From assembly GCA_965279595.1 (NCBI GenBank), contig OZ257246.1, forward strand, positions 1,426,001 through 1,490,000: a stretch of 64,000 nucleotides of DNA, given 5' to 3'. The DNA comes from CAIKLP01 sp965279595. Its GTDB lineage: Bacteria > Bacteroidota > Bacteroidia > Sphingobacteriales > Sphingobacteriaceae. A program made the position numbers and the translations under genes. Within the stretch, counting starts at the first letter, position 1. Every line of letters starts with the position of its first letter. Positions 45,226-54,045 of this stretch are shown here, piece after piece. Below the pieces are notes generated by a model, which saw nothing but the letters and a program-made list of their open reading frames with translations, ran no database searches and was not told the origin of the DNA.

Positions 45226-46704
45226 TTATCTTAAAAGTGTATTCCAACTTACTTTTTGTTGAATAATTTTGCTTAAGTCGGAAATGGCTACTCTTTCTTG
45301 ACTCATATTATCACGATGTCTAATTGTTACTGTATTGTTTTCTAAAGATTCATAATCAATGGTTATGCAAAATGGAGTTCCAATTGCATCTTGCCTTCTA
45401 TAACGTTTACCTATTGAATCCTTCTCATCATATTGCATGTTGAAATCGAATTTCAATTCATCCATGATTTCTCTAGCTTTCTCAGGTAATCCATCTTTTT
45501 TTGTTAGTGGCATAACCGTTGCTTTGACTGGTGCTAAAGCTGGATGGAGTTTCAATACAACACGTGAGTCAACTTTATCACCTTCTGATAAATCTTCTTC
45601 TATATATGCATTACATAATGTTAATAGGAACATTCTATCAAGGCCGATCGAAGTTTCTATAACATAAGGAACATAATTGCCTATTGCTTTTCCTGATTCG
45701 TCTAAATCATTATCAAAGTATTGTAATTTCTTTTTAGAAAATTCTTGATGTTGTTTTAAATCGAAATCAGTTCTTGAATGAATTCCTTCTACTTCTTTGA
45801 AACCGAATGGGAATTCAAACTCAATGTCAACGGCAGCATTAGCATAATGGGCTAATTTTGCATGGTCATGGAATTTGTATTTTGCAGGGTCAGTACCTAA
45901 TGCTGTATGCCATTTCAATCTAGCTTCTTTCCAATAACTATACCATTGCATTTCTGTTCCAGGTCTCACAAAAAATTGCATTTCCATTTGTTCAAATTCA
46001 CGCATACGCATAATGAACTGACGCGCAATTACTTCATTTCTAAATGCTTTTCCAATTTGTGCAATGCCAAATGGAATTTTCATTCTACCTGATTTTTGAA
46101 CATTTAAAAAGTTTACAAAAATACCTTGAGCAGTTTCAGGCCTAAGATAAACAGCATCTGCATCTTCAGCTATTGAACCAAATTGGGTGCTAAACATCAA
46201 ATTGAATTGTCTTACTTCTGTCCAATTGCTGGTTCCAGAAACAGCACAAACTATTTTATGGTCAATAATGAGTTGACGTAACCCAGTAAGGTCATCGCTT
46301 TTAAGCGTTTGATCTAGTGCTAGTTGTAAAGCTTCTGCATCTTGAGTTTTGCCTTCACTTTCGTATTTGAATATTTTTTCTTCAATTAAATTATCCGCAC
46401 GGTATCTTTTTTGTGAATCTTTATTGTCAATCATTGGGTCATTGAATCCGTCAACATGACCTGAAGCTTTCCAAATTTTTGGATGCATAAATATCGCAGA
46501 ATCTAATCCTACAATGTTTTCATGCATTTGAACCATTGATTTCCACCAATAGGTTTTGATATTATTTTTTAATTCAACACCTAATTGACCATAATCATAA
46601 ACAGCACTTAATCCATCATATATCTCGCTCGATTGGAATACAAATCCGTATTCTTTGGCGTGAGAAGTCACATTTTTAAATAAATCGTCCTTGTTGGTAC
46701 TCAT
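45226..46704 (-). CDS. glyS: Glycyl-tRNA synthetase (dimeric class II type)
   Basis: A 492-residue class II aminoacyl-tRNA synthetase charging tRNA-Gly. Landmarks: GFVFQSSEIYDGLSAVYDYG near the N-terminus, FNLMFSTQFG, YLRPETAQGIFVNF (motif 2 region), FRNEVIARQFIMRMREFEQM, the motif 3 segment YVIETSIGLDRMFL, and a C-terminal anticodon-binding domain (LHPALAPVKATVMPL). The frame is open back to 46833, but ATG 46704 is chosen: it begins at the family's usual N-terminus, and a -7 box lies at 46709-46716, inside the longer reading. Confidence 0.92.
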   Translation of the reverse strand: MSTNKDDLFKNVTSHAKEYGFVFQSSEIYDGLSAVYDYGQLGVELKNNIKTYWWKSMVQMHENIVGLDSAIFMHPKIWKASGHVDGFNDPMIDNKDSQKRYRADNLIEEKIFKYESEGKTQDAEALQLALDQTLKSDDLTGLRQLIIDHKIVCAVSGTSNWTEVRQFNLMFSTQFGSIAEDADAVYLRPETAQGIFVNFLNVQKSGRMKIPFGIAQIGKAFRNEVIARQFIMRMREFEQMEMQFFVRPGTEMQWYSYWKEARLKWHTALGTDPAKYKFHDHAKLAHYANAAVDIEFEFPFGFKEVEGIHSRTDFDLKQHQEFSKKKLQYFDNDLDESGKAIGNYVPYVIETSIGLDRMFLLTLCNAYIEEDLSEGDKVDSRVVLKLHPALAPVKATVMPLTKKDGLPEKAREIMDELKFDFNMQYDEKDSIGKRYRRQDAIGTPFCITIDYESLENNTVTIRHRDNMSQERVAISDLSKIIQQKVSWNTLLR

Positions 46705-46708
46705 TCTG

Positions 46709-46716
46709 CAAATATA
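46709..46716 (-). promoter_or_regulatory. -7 box of glyS
   Basis: TATATTTG on the minus strand, exact TAnnTTTG, ends 4 nt before ATG 46704; TTC lies 19 nt upstream at the -33 position. It rules out the longer start at 46833 if functional. Confidence 0.45.
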
Positions 46717-46877
46717 AAGGAATGCTTCAATAATCGAAGCTTGAATCTGTTTTAGTAAATGCATTTCCTTTTTTTTGGTCAAATTTTTCAACAACCTTGC
46801 ATATTCTCCGATACTTAGTAAATTCGCTCCCATGATTGTTCAAGTGTTTTGAACTTACAATACTTAAAAGCAGAAAA

Positions 46878-47786
46878 GTGTCAGTTAAAGTAGATCAATT
46901 AACCAAAGTATATGGTTCACAAATTGCAGTTAATGGAATTTCATTTAATGCAGAACCTGGGAAAATAGTTGGGTTTTTAGGACCTAATGGTGCTGGAAAA
47001 TCTACTACCATGAAAATGATAACTTGCTTTGTGCCTCCAACCTCTGGCACCATACATGTTTGCGGATTTGATATCAATACGAATTCAATGGATGTTAGAA
47101 GAAACATTGGCTACCTTCCAGAAAATAATCCACTTTATTTGGAAATGTATGTCAAAGAATATTTATCATTTGTAGCTGGTTTACACGAAATGAAAAATCC
47201 AAAAGCTAGAATTGATGAAATGATTAGTAAAACTGGATTATCAAGAGAGCAGCATAAAAAGATAGGTCAATTATCTAAAGGTTACCGACAAAGAGTAGGA
47301 TTAGCGCAGGCAATGATTCATGATCCAAAAGTTTTAATACTTGATGAACCAACTTCAGGGTTAGACCCTAACCAATTAATAGAGATTAGAAAACTCATTA
47401 AAGAATTAGGTAAAGAAAAAACGGTTATTCTGAGTACACATATCATGCAAGAAGTTGAAGCTATATGTGATCAAGTGGTGATTATCAATAAAGGGGAGAT
47501 TGTAGCAGATGAAGAAACTAAAAATTTGCAAGTGCAAGCATTTAATAACTCTATATATTTAGTTGAATTTGATAAAGAAGTTAATAAGAATTTACTATTA
47601 CAAATTGAAGGTGTAAAATCAGCAACATTACAATCAAATAATCAATGGTTAATAACTACGAATGCAAATATTGATGCACGAAAAAAAATATTTGAATTTG
47701 CAGTGAAGAATAATTTAGTCATGTTGAAAATCCAAAAAGAAGAAGAAAGTTTAGAAGATGTGTTTAGGAAATTAACTACTAAATAA
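46878..47786 (+). CDS. gldA: Gliding-motility ABC transporter ATPase GldA
   Basis: A 302-residue ABC ATPase: Walker A GPNGAGKST, signature LSKGYRQRVGLAQ, Walker B VLILDEPTSGLDP and switch His in LSTHIMQEVE. It is followed by genes for the GldF permease and the GldG auxiliary subunit, the expected partners. The frame is open from ATG 46836, but the conserved N-terminus (SVKVDQLTKVYG) starts at GTG 46878, which is preferred; the longer start cannot be excluded. In Flavobacterium the GldAFG complex is linked to gliding, but many non-gliding members of the phylum carry homologues. Confidence 0.87.
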   Translation: MSVKVDQLTKVYGSQIAVNGISFNAEPGKIVGFLGPNGAGKSTTMKMITCFVPPTSGTIHVCGFDINTNSMDVRRNIGYLPENNPLYLEMYVKEYLSFVAGLHEMKNPKARIDEMISKTGLSREQHKKIGQLSKGYRQRVGLAQAMIHDPKVLILDEPTSGLDPNQLIEIRKLIKELGKEKTVILSTHIMQEVEAICDQVVIINKGEIVADEETKNLQVQAFNNSIYLVEFDKEVNKNLLLQIEGVKSATLQSNNQWLITTNANIDARKKIFEFAVKNNLVMLKIQKEEESLEDVFRKLTTK

Positions 47787-47814
47787 ATTATTTTAGAATA
47801 AATAAAAACTATAA

Positions 47815-48543
47815 ATGTTTACAATACTCAAAAAGGAAATTTCCTCTTTTCTAAGTTCACTAATAGCTTATATCAGTATAGTTATATTTTTAATTGTGAC
47901 TGGATTGTTTGTATGGGTTTTTCCTGATACAAGTTTATTAAATTACGGATATGCATCGCTAGATAGCCTATTTACTATAGCTCCTTGGGTTTTCATGTTT
48001 TTAATTCCAGCAATAACTATGCGGTTTTTTTCAGAAGAAACAAAGTCAGGTACAATTGAACTTTTAACAACAAAACCAATAACAGATTTACAAATTATTT
48101 TAGGTAAATATTTTGCCGGATTATTGTTAGTGTTATTTTCAATTCTTCCAACTATAATATATTATTTTTCAGTTTATCAATTAGGAAGTGTAAAAGGGAA
48201 TATAGATTCTGGTGCTGTTTTAGGTTCATATATTGGTTTATTGTTTTTAGGAGCCTGCTTCGTAGCTGTAGGTGTTTTCGCATCATCAATTAGCGACAAT
48301 CAAATTGTGGCATTTATTTTAGCGGTCTTTGTTTGCTTTATTTGTTTTACCGGCTTTGAATCTTTTAGCAAATTGGATTTATTTGGTAGAATTGATGATT
48401 TTATTTTGAAATTGGGAATCAATGATCATTATCAATCAATAAGTAGAGGAGTAATGGATAGTAGAGATGTTATTTATTTTTTAAGTTTCATTGGGCTTTT
48501 TATACTAGCCACTAAAACTAAATTGGAGAGTAGGAAATGGTAA
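47815..48543 (+). CDS. gldF: Gliding-motility ABC transporter permease GldF
   Basis: A 242-residue inner-membrane protein with six hydrophobic helices and the motif FLIPAITMRFFSEETKSGTIELL in the loop after helix 2, shared by ABC-2-type permeases of the GldF/NosY group. It lies 28 bp after gldA and overlaps gldG by 7 bp, indicating translational coupling. It should form the channel of the GldA-GldF-GldG complex. Confidence 0.87.
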   Translation: MFTILKKEISSFLSSLIAYISIVIFLIVTGLFVWVFPDTSLLNYGYASLDSLFTIAPWVFMFLIPAITMRFFSEETKSGTIELLTTKPITDLQIILGKYFAGLLLVLFSILPTIIYYFSVYQLGSVKGNIDSGAVLGSYIGLLFLGACFVAVGVFASSISDNQIVAFILAVFVCFICFTGFESFSKLDLFGRIDDFILKLGINDHYQSISRGVMDSRDVIYFLSFIGLFILATKTKLESRKW

Positions 48544-50249
48544 GTATGAAAGATAAAGTAAAACAAAAAAGAACTTATAAAAAGCAAGCTTATTTTGAGC
48601 TAATTGTTTTTTTATTGGTGATTTTTTTAGTAAATATTATTTCAGGTTTTATTTTTTTCAGAACTGATTTTACTAAAGAAAACAGATATACCTTATCAAA
48701 TGCAAGTAAAGAGCTTGTAAAGAATCTGGACGATATTGTTTATGTAAAGGTTTATTTAGAAGGAGATTTTCCAGCTGGATTTAAAAGATTAAGTAAAGCA
48801 ACTAAAGAAACACTTAATGATTTACGTGCTTATGCTGGAGGTAATTTAGAGTATGAGTTTATCAATCCTTTAGAAGATCAAGATGTAAAAGTAAGAGATG
48901 AAGTTATTCAGCAGTTAGTTACTAAAGGATTAACTCCTATCAATGTACAAATGAGTGATGAAAATGGTTCTAGACAACAAATTGTTATACCTGGAGCAAT
49001 TATTAGTTATAGAGGAAGAGAAATTGCATTGTCTCTATTACAAAGTAATACTGTTGCATCCTCAGCAGAAGAAGTGCTTAATAATTCAGTCATGAATTTG
49101 GAGTTTCAATTAGTGAATGGGATTAAAAAAGTAAGTTCTCTAGGTAAACCACATATTGCATTTATTTATGGGCATGGTGAATTAGATACCTTGCAAACTG
49201 CCGATGCAATAAAATCATTAAGAGAATCCTACAAAGTTGATTTTGTTTATTTGCCTGCAACCTCTCCTAAAGATTTAAATAAATACAAAACAATAATAAT
49301 AGCAAAGCCAACCAAATCATTTTTAGAAGGTGAAAAATTTAACATCGATCAATTTGTGATGCAAGGTGGGAGTGTATTATGGTTGGTAGAAAATTTAAAT
49401 GCTGACATGGATAGTTTGGGAACAGATGCAAGTATGTTAACTTCAACCTATCCATTGAATTTAGATGATCAATTATTCACTTATGGGGTTCGCATAAATA
49501 ACGATTTGATTCAGGATGTTCAATGTGCCCCAATACCTGTGGTTACTGGTAATGTAGGAGCTCAAACGCAATCAGATTTAATGCCATGGTTATTTTACCC
49601 TATTTATATTTCTTCATCCATACATCCTGTAGTTAAAAATTTAGATGGGGTACGTTCTGAATTTAGTAATTCAATAGATACAATTGATGTTACAGGTGTT
49701 AAGAAAACAGCATTACTTCAATCTTCAAAATATACAAAAGTATTAAATGCACCTGTACGCATTTCATTAAATTTATTATCAATTGAACCTAACCCCTCAC
49801 AATTTAATAAGTCTGGAGTAATGGCTGCAGTAGCTTTGGAAGGAACATTTACATCATTATATAAAAACAGATTAGTAGCAAAAAATGATAGTATCAAATT
49901 TTTAGAATCAAGTAAGCCCGCTAGAATGATTGTTGTTTCTGATGGTGATATTATTAAAAATTATGTATCTAAGAAGGACAGTGCAGTTTATCCATTGGGT
50001 TATGATCGATTCAGTAGAAAATCATTTGCAAATAAGAATTTCATTATGAATGCAGTAGATTATTTATCTGATGATTCAAATATAATTGAGGCAAGATCAA
50101 AGGAAGTAAAATTGCGAACTTTAGATAAAGGAAAAATTAAATCACAAAAATTATCATGGCAAATAATTAATTTATTATTTCCAAATGTTGTGATTATTAT
50201 AGCAGGCATTTTTATTTATTATGCACGCAAGAGAAGATATGCTAAGTAG
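48537..50249 (+). CDS. gldG: Gliding-motility ABC transporter auxiliary subunit GldG
   Basis: A 570-residue protein with an N-terminal membrane helix (about 20-42), a large periplasmic ABC-type uncharacterised/IFT-like domain (SNASKELVKNLDDIVYVKVYLEG, IAFIYGHGELDTLQ, VMQGGSVLWLVENL) and a C-terminal membrane helix (LLFPNVVIIIAGIFIYYARKR). This matches GldG. The first ATG overlaps gldF by 7 bp; an in-frame ATG at 48546 is an alternative start. The DUF4340 gene follows 6 bp later. Confidence 0.87.
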   Translation: MVSMKDKVKQKRTYKKQAYFELIVFLLVIFLVNIISGFIFFRTDFTKENRYTLSNASKELVKNLDDIVYVKVYLEGDFPAGFKRLSKATKETLNDLRAYAGGNLEYEFINPLEDQDVKVRDEVIQQLVTKGLTPINVQMSDENGSRQQIVIPGAIISYRGREIALSLLQSNTVASSAEEVLNNSVMNLEFQLVNGIKKVSSLGKPHIAFIYGHGELDTLQTADAIKSLRESYKVDFVYLPATSPKDLNKYKTIIIAKPTKSFLEGEKFNIDQFVMQGGSVLWLVENLNADMDSLGTDASMLTSTYPLNLDDQLFTYGVRINNDLIQDVQCAPIPVVTGNVGAQTQSDLMPWLFYPIYISSSIHPVVKNLDGVRSEFSNSIDTIDVTGVKKTALLQSSKYTKVLNAPVRISLNLLSIEPNPSQFNKSGVMAAVALEGTFTSLYKNRLVAKNDSIKFLESSKPARMIVVSDGDIIKNYVSKKDSAVYPLGYDRFSRKSFANKNFIMNAVDYLSDDSNIIEARSKEVKLRTLDKGKIKSQKLSWQIINLLFPNVVIIIAGIFIYYARKRRYAK

Positions 50250-50270
50250 CATTTAATGTTAACAAAACTT

Positions 50271-51293
50271 ATGAAAAAAAATTATATCTATTTACTTTTA
50301 ATCCTTATCCTGGTTTCACTTGTTTTTTATTTGTTTCAATACAAATCAAACAAAGGGACAATAGGCCAGAATATTAAAGATTTTTCAGTTCAGGATACTG
50401 CATCCATCACAAAAGTAACCATAACCAATAAACAAGGTAAAATTTTAACTGTGCAAAGAACCAAAGCGGGGTGGTTTGTAAATGACAGTATACCTGCGAG
50501 AAAAGATATTGTAAATATTTTATTGGAAACAATTAAGAGAGTGGAAGTGAAATCACCAGTAAATAAACCAATGCGTGAAAATGTGATGAAGCAATTGGCA
50601 ACAAGTTCAATTAAAGTTCAAATTTACGAAGAAGATGATTTACTAAAATGTTTCTTTGTGGGTGGAGCAACGATGGAGGGAACTGGAACTTTTATGTTAT
50701 TAGAAGATGCTTCGGAGCCAGTAATTACGCACATACCAGGGTTTGAAGGTTATTTAACAGTAAGATTTAATAGCAATCCAGAAGTTTGGCGTGATCGAGA
50801 AATTTTTAGAAATCATCCTGCATTTATTGATATCATTAAAGTTGATTATCCTCAAAATCCAAAAGAATCTTTCTTGTTAAAAATTCAAAATCGAGAATTT
50901 GTTGGACTCTCCAATGGATCAGGCGAAGTGGCCAAAAACAATGTCAATGCTGATTTCTTAAGAAATTATTTAGAACAATACATGGATGTGCAATATGAAA
51001 ACTTAATCAACTTGGCTCAATCCACTAAAGATTCTGTTATATGCAGCCAAAATTTATTAGCAAGTATTACATTGGTGGATAAAGAGGGTGTTTCAAAAAA
51101 TGCCAAAATTTACAAAAGATACTGGGATGGAAGGGCATTTGTACAAAAAGGGAAAGATGTTGAATTTGATTTAGATAGGGTATTTGTAGTGATTAACGAC
51201 AAAGTAATCGCCAATGGTCAGTACCGAACTTTTAACCGATTAATCGTTAGATATCAAGACTTTTTTAATGCTCCTGTAAAAGCATTAAATTGA
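50271..51293 (+). CDS. DUF4340 domain protein linked to gldFG
   Basis: A 340-residue protein with one N-terminal membrane anchor (YIYLLLILILVSLVFYLF) and a periplasmic beta-rich region of the DUF4340 type (SITKVTITNKQGKILTVQRT, WFVNDSIPARKDIVNILLE, EVWRDREIFRNHPAFIDIIKV). ATG 50271 begins at the anchor; ATG 50256 is an in-frame alternative. DUF4340 proteins are often encoded next to GldG-like ABC auxiliary genes, suggesting a partner subunit of the same complex. The biochemical role is unknown. Confidence 0.75.
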   Translation: MKKNYIYLLLILILVSLVFYLFQYKSNKGTIGQNIKDFSVQDTASITKVTITNKQGKILTVQRTKAGWFVNDSIPARKDIVNILLETIKRVEVKSPVNKPMRENVMKQLATSSIKVQIYEEDDLLKCFFVGGATMEGTGTFMLLEDASEPVITHIPGFEGYLTVRFNSNPEVWRDREIFRNHPAFIDIIKVDYPQNPKESFLLKIQNREFVGLSNGSGEVAKNNVNADFLRNYLEQYMDVQYENLINLAQSTKDSVICSQNLLASITLVDKEGVSKNAKIYKRYWDGRAFVQKGKDVEFDLDRVFVVINDKVIANGQYRTFNRLIVRYQDFFNAPVKALN

Positions 51294-51330
51294 TTTTTTG
51301 ATTTGTTTTGAATGCTATTCAAATAGGCTG

Positions 51331-51354
51331 AATTACGCCAAATTTGGCATAATT
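51331..51354. promoter_or_regulatory. Near-perfect 24-bp palindrome upstream of dnaN
   Basis: AATTACGCCAAA / TTTGGCATAATT: 11 of 12 positions pair, with a perfect 12-bp core GCCAAATTTGGC (51337-51348). No T-tract follows on either strand, so a terminator is unlikely. It lies 51 bp upstream of the dnaN -7 box and may be a regulator-binding site. Confidence 0.45.
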
Positions 51355-51404
51355 TGAGTATTTTGGATTTATTGAACATAGTCTCAAAAATTAAATTAAA
51401 ATTC

Positions 51405-51412
51405 TATATTTG
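51405..51412 (+). promoter_or_regulatory. -7 box of dnaN
   Basis: TATATTTG, exact TAnnTTTG, with a leader of about 25 nt to ATG 51441. No -33 TTG is found at 17-23 nt. Confidence 0.4.
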
Positions 51413-51440
51413 TTTCGTACAATTTAAAAAATCAAACTAA

Positions 51441-52565
51441 ATGAAGTTTATTGTTTCTTCTTCCGCTTTGTTAAAACAATTGCAATCGATTAGTGGTGCA
51501 TTGAGTAGCAATACCGTATTGCCAATATTGGAGAATTTCTTATTTGAAATTAATAGTGGGCTGTTAACTATATCAGCAACAGATCTTCAAACAACGATGA
51601 CCACTACTTTAAATGTAGAAGCAAAAGAGAATGGTAAAATTGCTGTTCCTTCAAAAATATTATTAGATACTTTAAAAACTTTCGCAGATCAACCAGTAAT
51701 ATTCACTATTAATGACGAGAATTTCGCAATTGAAATGAGTGCTGGAGACGGTAAGTATAAATTAAGTGGGGAGAATGGGGAAGATTTTCCTAAAATTCCT
51801 AAAGTTGAAAATGCAGCTTCATTAGCTATTTCAGCCTCTACTTTAGCTGAAGCAATTGGGAAAACTTTATTTGCTGTAAGTACAGATGAACTTCGTCCAG
51901 CAATGACAGGTGTGTATTGTCAAATGTCAACAGAGAACATTACTTTCGTTGCTACTGATGCACATAAATTAGTAAGATATAGAAGAAGAGATGCAAAGGC
52001 TGATGTAAGCAGTTCTTTTATTCTACCTAAAAAAGCATTGAACCTTTTGAAATCATCATTGCCAGCAGAAGATGTGAATGTAAATGTAGAATACAATAAT
52101 GCAAATGCTTTTTTCTCATTCAACAATATCAATTTAATTTGTCGTTTAATAGATGAAAAATATCCTGATTACGAAGCAGTAATTCCTGTAAATAATCCAA
52201 ACAAATTGACCATTGAAAGAGCATTATTTTTATCGTGTTTACGTCGTGTATCAATTTTCGCAAATAAAACTACTCATCAAGTAAGATTAAAAATATCAGG
52301 TTCTGAATTACAAATTTCAGCTGAAGATTTAGATTTTGCAAATGAAGCTTATGAAAGATTGAGCTGTCAATATGAAGGAGAAGATATTGAAATTGGATTT
52401 AATGCTAGATTTTTAGTAGAAATGCTTTCTAATCTTGAAACGGAAGAGGTTGCTTTAGAAATGTCAACACCAAATAGAGCAGGTATTTTATTCCCTGTCA
52501 ATGCAGATAATAACGAAGATGTATTGATGCTTGTTATGCCTGTAATGTTGAATTCATACGCATAA
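51441..52565 (+). CDS. dnaN: DNA polymerase III beta sliding clamp
   Basis: A 374-residue clamp with the three-domain repeat. Visible landmarks: SSSALLKQLQSISGALSSNTVLPILENFL at the N-terminus, the second domain with LRPAMTGVYCQ and FVATDAHKLVRY, and the C-terminal MLVMPVMLN of the peptide-binding pocket. It encircles DNA and tethers replication and repair proteins. It is not next to dnaA here; upstream is the gld/DUF4340 cluster and downstream a gene-free repeat region. Confidence 0.94.
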   Translation: MKFIVSSSALLKQLQSISGALSSNTVLPILENFLFEINSGLLTISATDLQTTMTTTLNVEAKENGKIAVPSKILLDTLKTFADQPVIFTINDENFAIEMSAGDGKYKLSGENGEDFPKIPKVENAASLAISASTLAEAIGKTLFAVSTDELRPAMTGVYCQMSTENITFVATDAHKLVRYRRRDAKADVSSSFILPKKALNLLKSSLPAEDVNVNVEYNNANAFFSFNNINLICRLIDEKYPDYEAVIPVNNPNKLTIERALFLSCLRRVSIFANKTTHQVRLKISGSELQISAEDLDFANEAYERLSCQYEGEDIEIGFNARFLVEMLSNLETEEVALEMSTPNRAGILFPVNADNNEDVLMLVMPVMLNSYA

Positions 52566-52975
52566 TCAATTTAGTACTCATTATTTAAAAATTAGCTAAT
52601 TAACAAATTAGCTAATTTTTTTTGCCTTATTCACAAAAGCCAATTCCTTCTATGATGTTAAGTAACTTTGTTTATTTAAGTTTTTGAAAGTTCCTTAGCC
52701 CAATTAGCTAATTATCACATTAACTAATTAACACATTAGCTATTTTTTTGCCTTTAATATTAAAGCCAATTCCTTCTAAATATTGTTCAACTTTATCTAT
52801 TTAAGTTTTTGAAAGTTCCTTAGCCCAATTAGCTAATTATCACAATAACTATTTTTTTTGCCTTTAATATTAAAGCCAATTCCTTCTATTTGTTGAACAA
52901 CATTGTCGATTTTAGTTTTTGAAAGTTCCTTAGCCCAATTAGCTAATTATCTCATTAACTAATTAACACATTACC
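52566..52975. repeat. Gene-free region with three tandem imperfect direct repeats
   Basis: Three units with starts about 126 and 110 bp apart (unit landmarks gcc at 52624, 52750 and 52860). A 36-nt block is identical in all three (52681-52716, 52806-52841, 52916-52951). Units share both flanks but differ in a 27-28 bp centre (between ccaattccttcta and tttttgaaag). The palindrome AATTAGCTAATT recurs through the region. On the minus strand unit 3 is open without a start codon and reads NWAKELSKTKIDNVVQQIEG then IGFNIKGKK; units 1 and 2 carry stops in that frame. No promoter, RNA gene or ORF with a start was found here. Confidence 0.75.
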
Positions 52976-53941
52976 CTATTCCGGTCTCCCAATAGCCTTC
53001 CCATTCATATATCCTTCTTCTTCTTTTTGTACTTGTTGTTTTTCAGAAGTATTAACAGTTTTGTTGATTAGTTTTTTCATATTCGGTTGACCTGCATTTA
53101 CCCATGCAGTGTACCAATAGCTACCAACCATTAATATAGCAGTTCTCATCCTACGCTCAACCATTCCATCCATTTTATCATGGTAAGCTTTTGAATATTC
53201 CACTGAATAAACTTGCACATTTTTCTTTCCTTTTTGCTCATAGCTATATTTTTTATCAGAAGGATAGGATGCAGATAATTCTTTTTCAAATTTTAAAACA
53301 GAATCCATAGCAGCAAAACTTCCTTTTAAAATATCAAATGAGGTTTTCAAAGGATCATCTAAATACCTGGCTTTTCCAACAAAATAATTATAATCATTTG
53401 AAAACAATTCAGGTAAACGTGATTCCCAAAAACCATGAATTCCTTTTTGGTTGGTTAACTGTCCATCATAGTTTTCAGTAGAATGTAATGGTACACAGGC
53501 ATCAGAAACGTAATGCCCGATTTCTGCTGAATAAAAAACAATTTTAGCCGAATCTCTATTTTCAAAAGCTTTAGTTAATTCTGCCATACGTTCCTGGATT
53601 CTCCAAGGCACGGTACCATATGCTTTTAAAGTATCTTCAGAATATTTAGCAACAGCTTCTTTCCATTTCATAGGGATACTATCAAATGGGTTCAGGCCAT
53701 AATGGTCAGCATCTAGGTAGTGCCTTGGAGCTTCTTCTTTATCTGTATAACGACGTTTATCTGGTCCTACAGCCATTTCAGTAATTGCATTGATGTTACT
53801 CTTATAAAAGCCCATCATTTCCTTTGGAAGCGTAAAAACAGCCAATCTATTTATTCTTTTATGAGCAAAAAAGCCCCAAGAGAATACTTGTAAACCAATA
53901 AAAAGTGCCGTTAGCAGTAATAAAAAGCGATATTTTTTCAT
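52976..53941 (-). CDS. Secreted zinc-dependent phospholipase C / S1-P1 nuclease-like protein
   Basis: A 321-residue exported protein with signal peptide 1-21 and a mature N-terminal Trp22, the first zinc ligand in this fold (WGFFAHKRINRLA with His27). Further ligand-like segments are RHYLDADHYG, EIGHYVSDACVPLHSTENYDG and GIHGFWESRLPELF. This matches the zinc-dependent PLC family of Bacteroidetes, which shares the S1/P1 nuclease fold, so lipid or nucleic acid phosphodiesters are both possible substrates. Single gene; the repeat region follows its stop directly. Confidence 0.75.
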   Translation of the reverse strand: MKKYRFLLLLTALFIGLQVFSWGFFAHKRINRLAVFTLPKEMMGFYKSNINAITEMAVGPDKRRYTDKEEAPRHYLDADHYGLNPFDSIPMKWKEAVAKYSEDTLKAYGTVPWRIQERMAELTKAFENRDSAKIVFYSAEIGHYVSDACVPLHSTENYDGQLTNQKGIHGFWESRLPELFSNDYNYFVGKARYLDDPLKTSFDILKGSFAAMDSVLKFEKELSASYPSDKKYSYEQKGKKNVQVYSVEYSKAYHDKMDGMVERRMRTAILMVGSYWYTAWVNAGQPNMKKLINKTVNTSEKQQVQKEEEGYMNGKAIGRPE

Positions 53942-53990
53942 AATTTTATAAGGTAAATATATAAATAATCAATGATTTTGTAATTCCTAT

Positions 53991-54020
53991 TTGGATTTTT
54001 CATTTTCTGCCGTATATTTG
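53991..54020 (+). promoter_or_regulatory. Promoter of rpsT
   Basis: TTG (53991-53993), 19-nt spacer, TATATTTG (54013-54020): an exact match to the Bacteroidetes promoter, as expected for a highly expressed ribosomal protein gene. The leader would be about 22 nt. Confidence 0.7.
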
Positions 54021-54045
54021 CAGTCCTTTTGAAATAGTATAAGAA

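Noticed and set aside
46705..46833. N-terminal extension of the glycyl-tRNA synthetase frame
   Set aside because: Poorly conserved-looking sequence, contains a good -7 promoter box, and the family starts near the ATG at 46704.
51294..51440. Replication origin or DnaA boxes near dnaN
   Set aside because: No TTATCCACA-like sites were found in the gap and dnaA is not adjacent.
52616..52973. CRISPR array
   Set aside because: Only three units with periods of 126 and 110 bp, repeats far longer than CRISPR repeats, an A/T-rich variable core, and no cas genes nearby.
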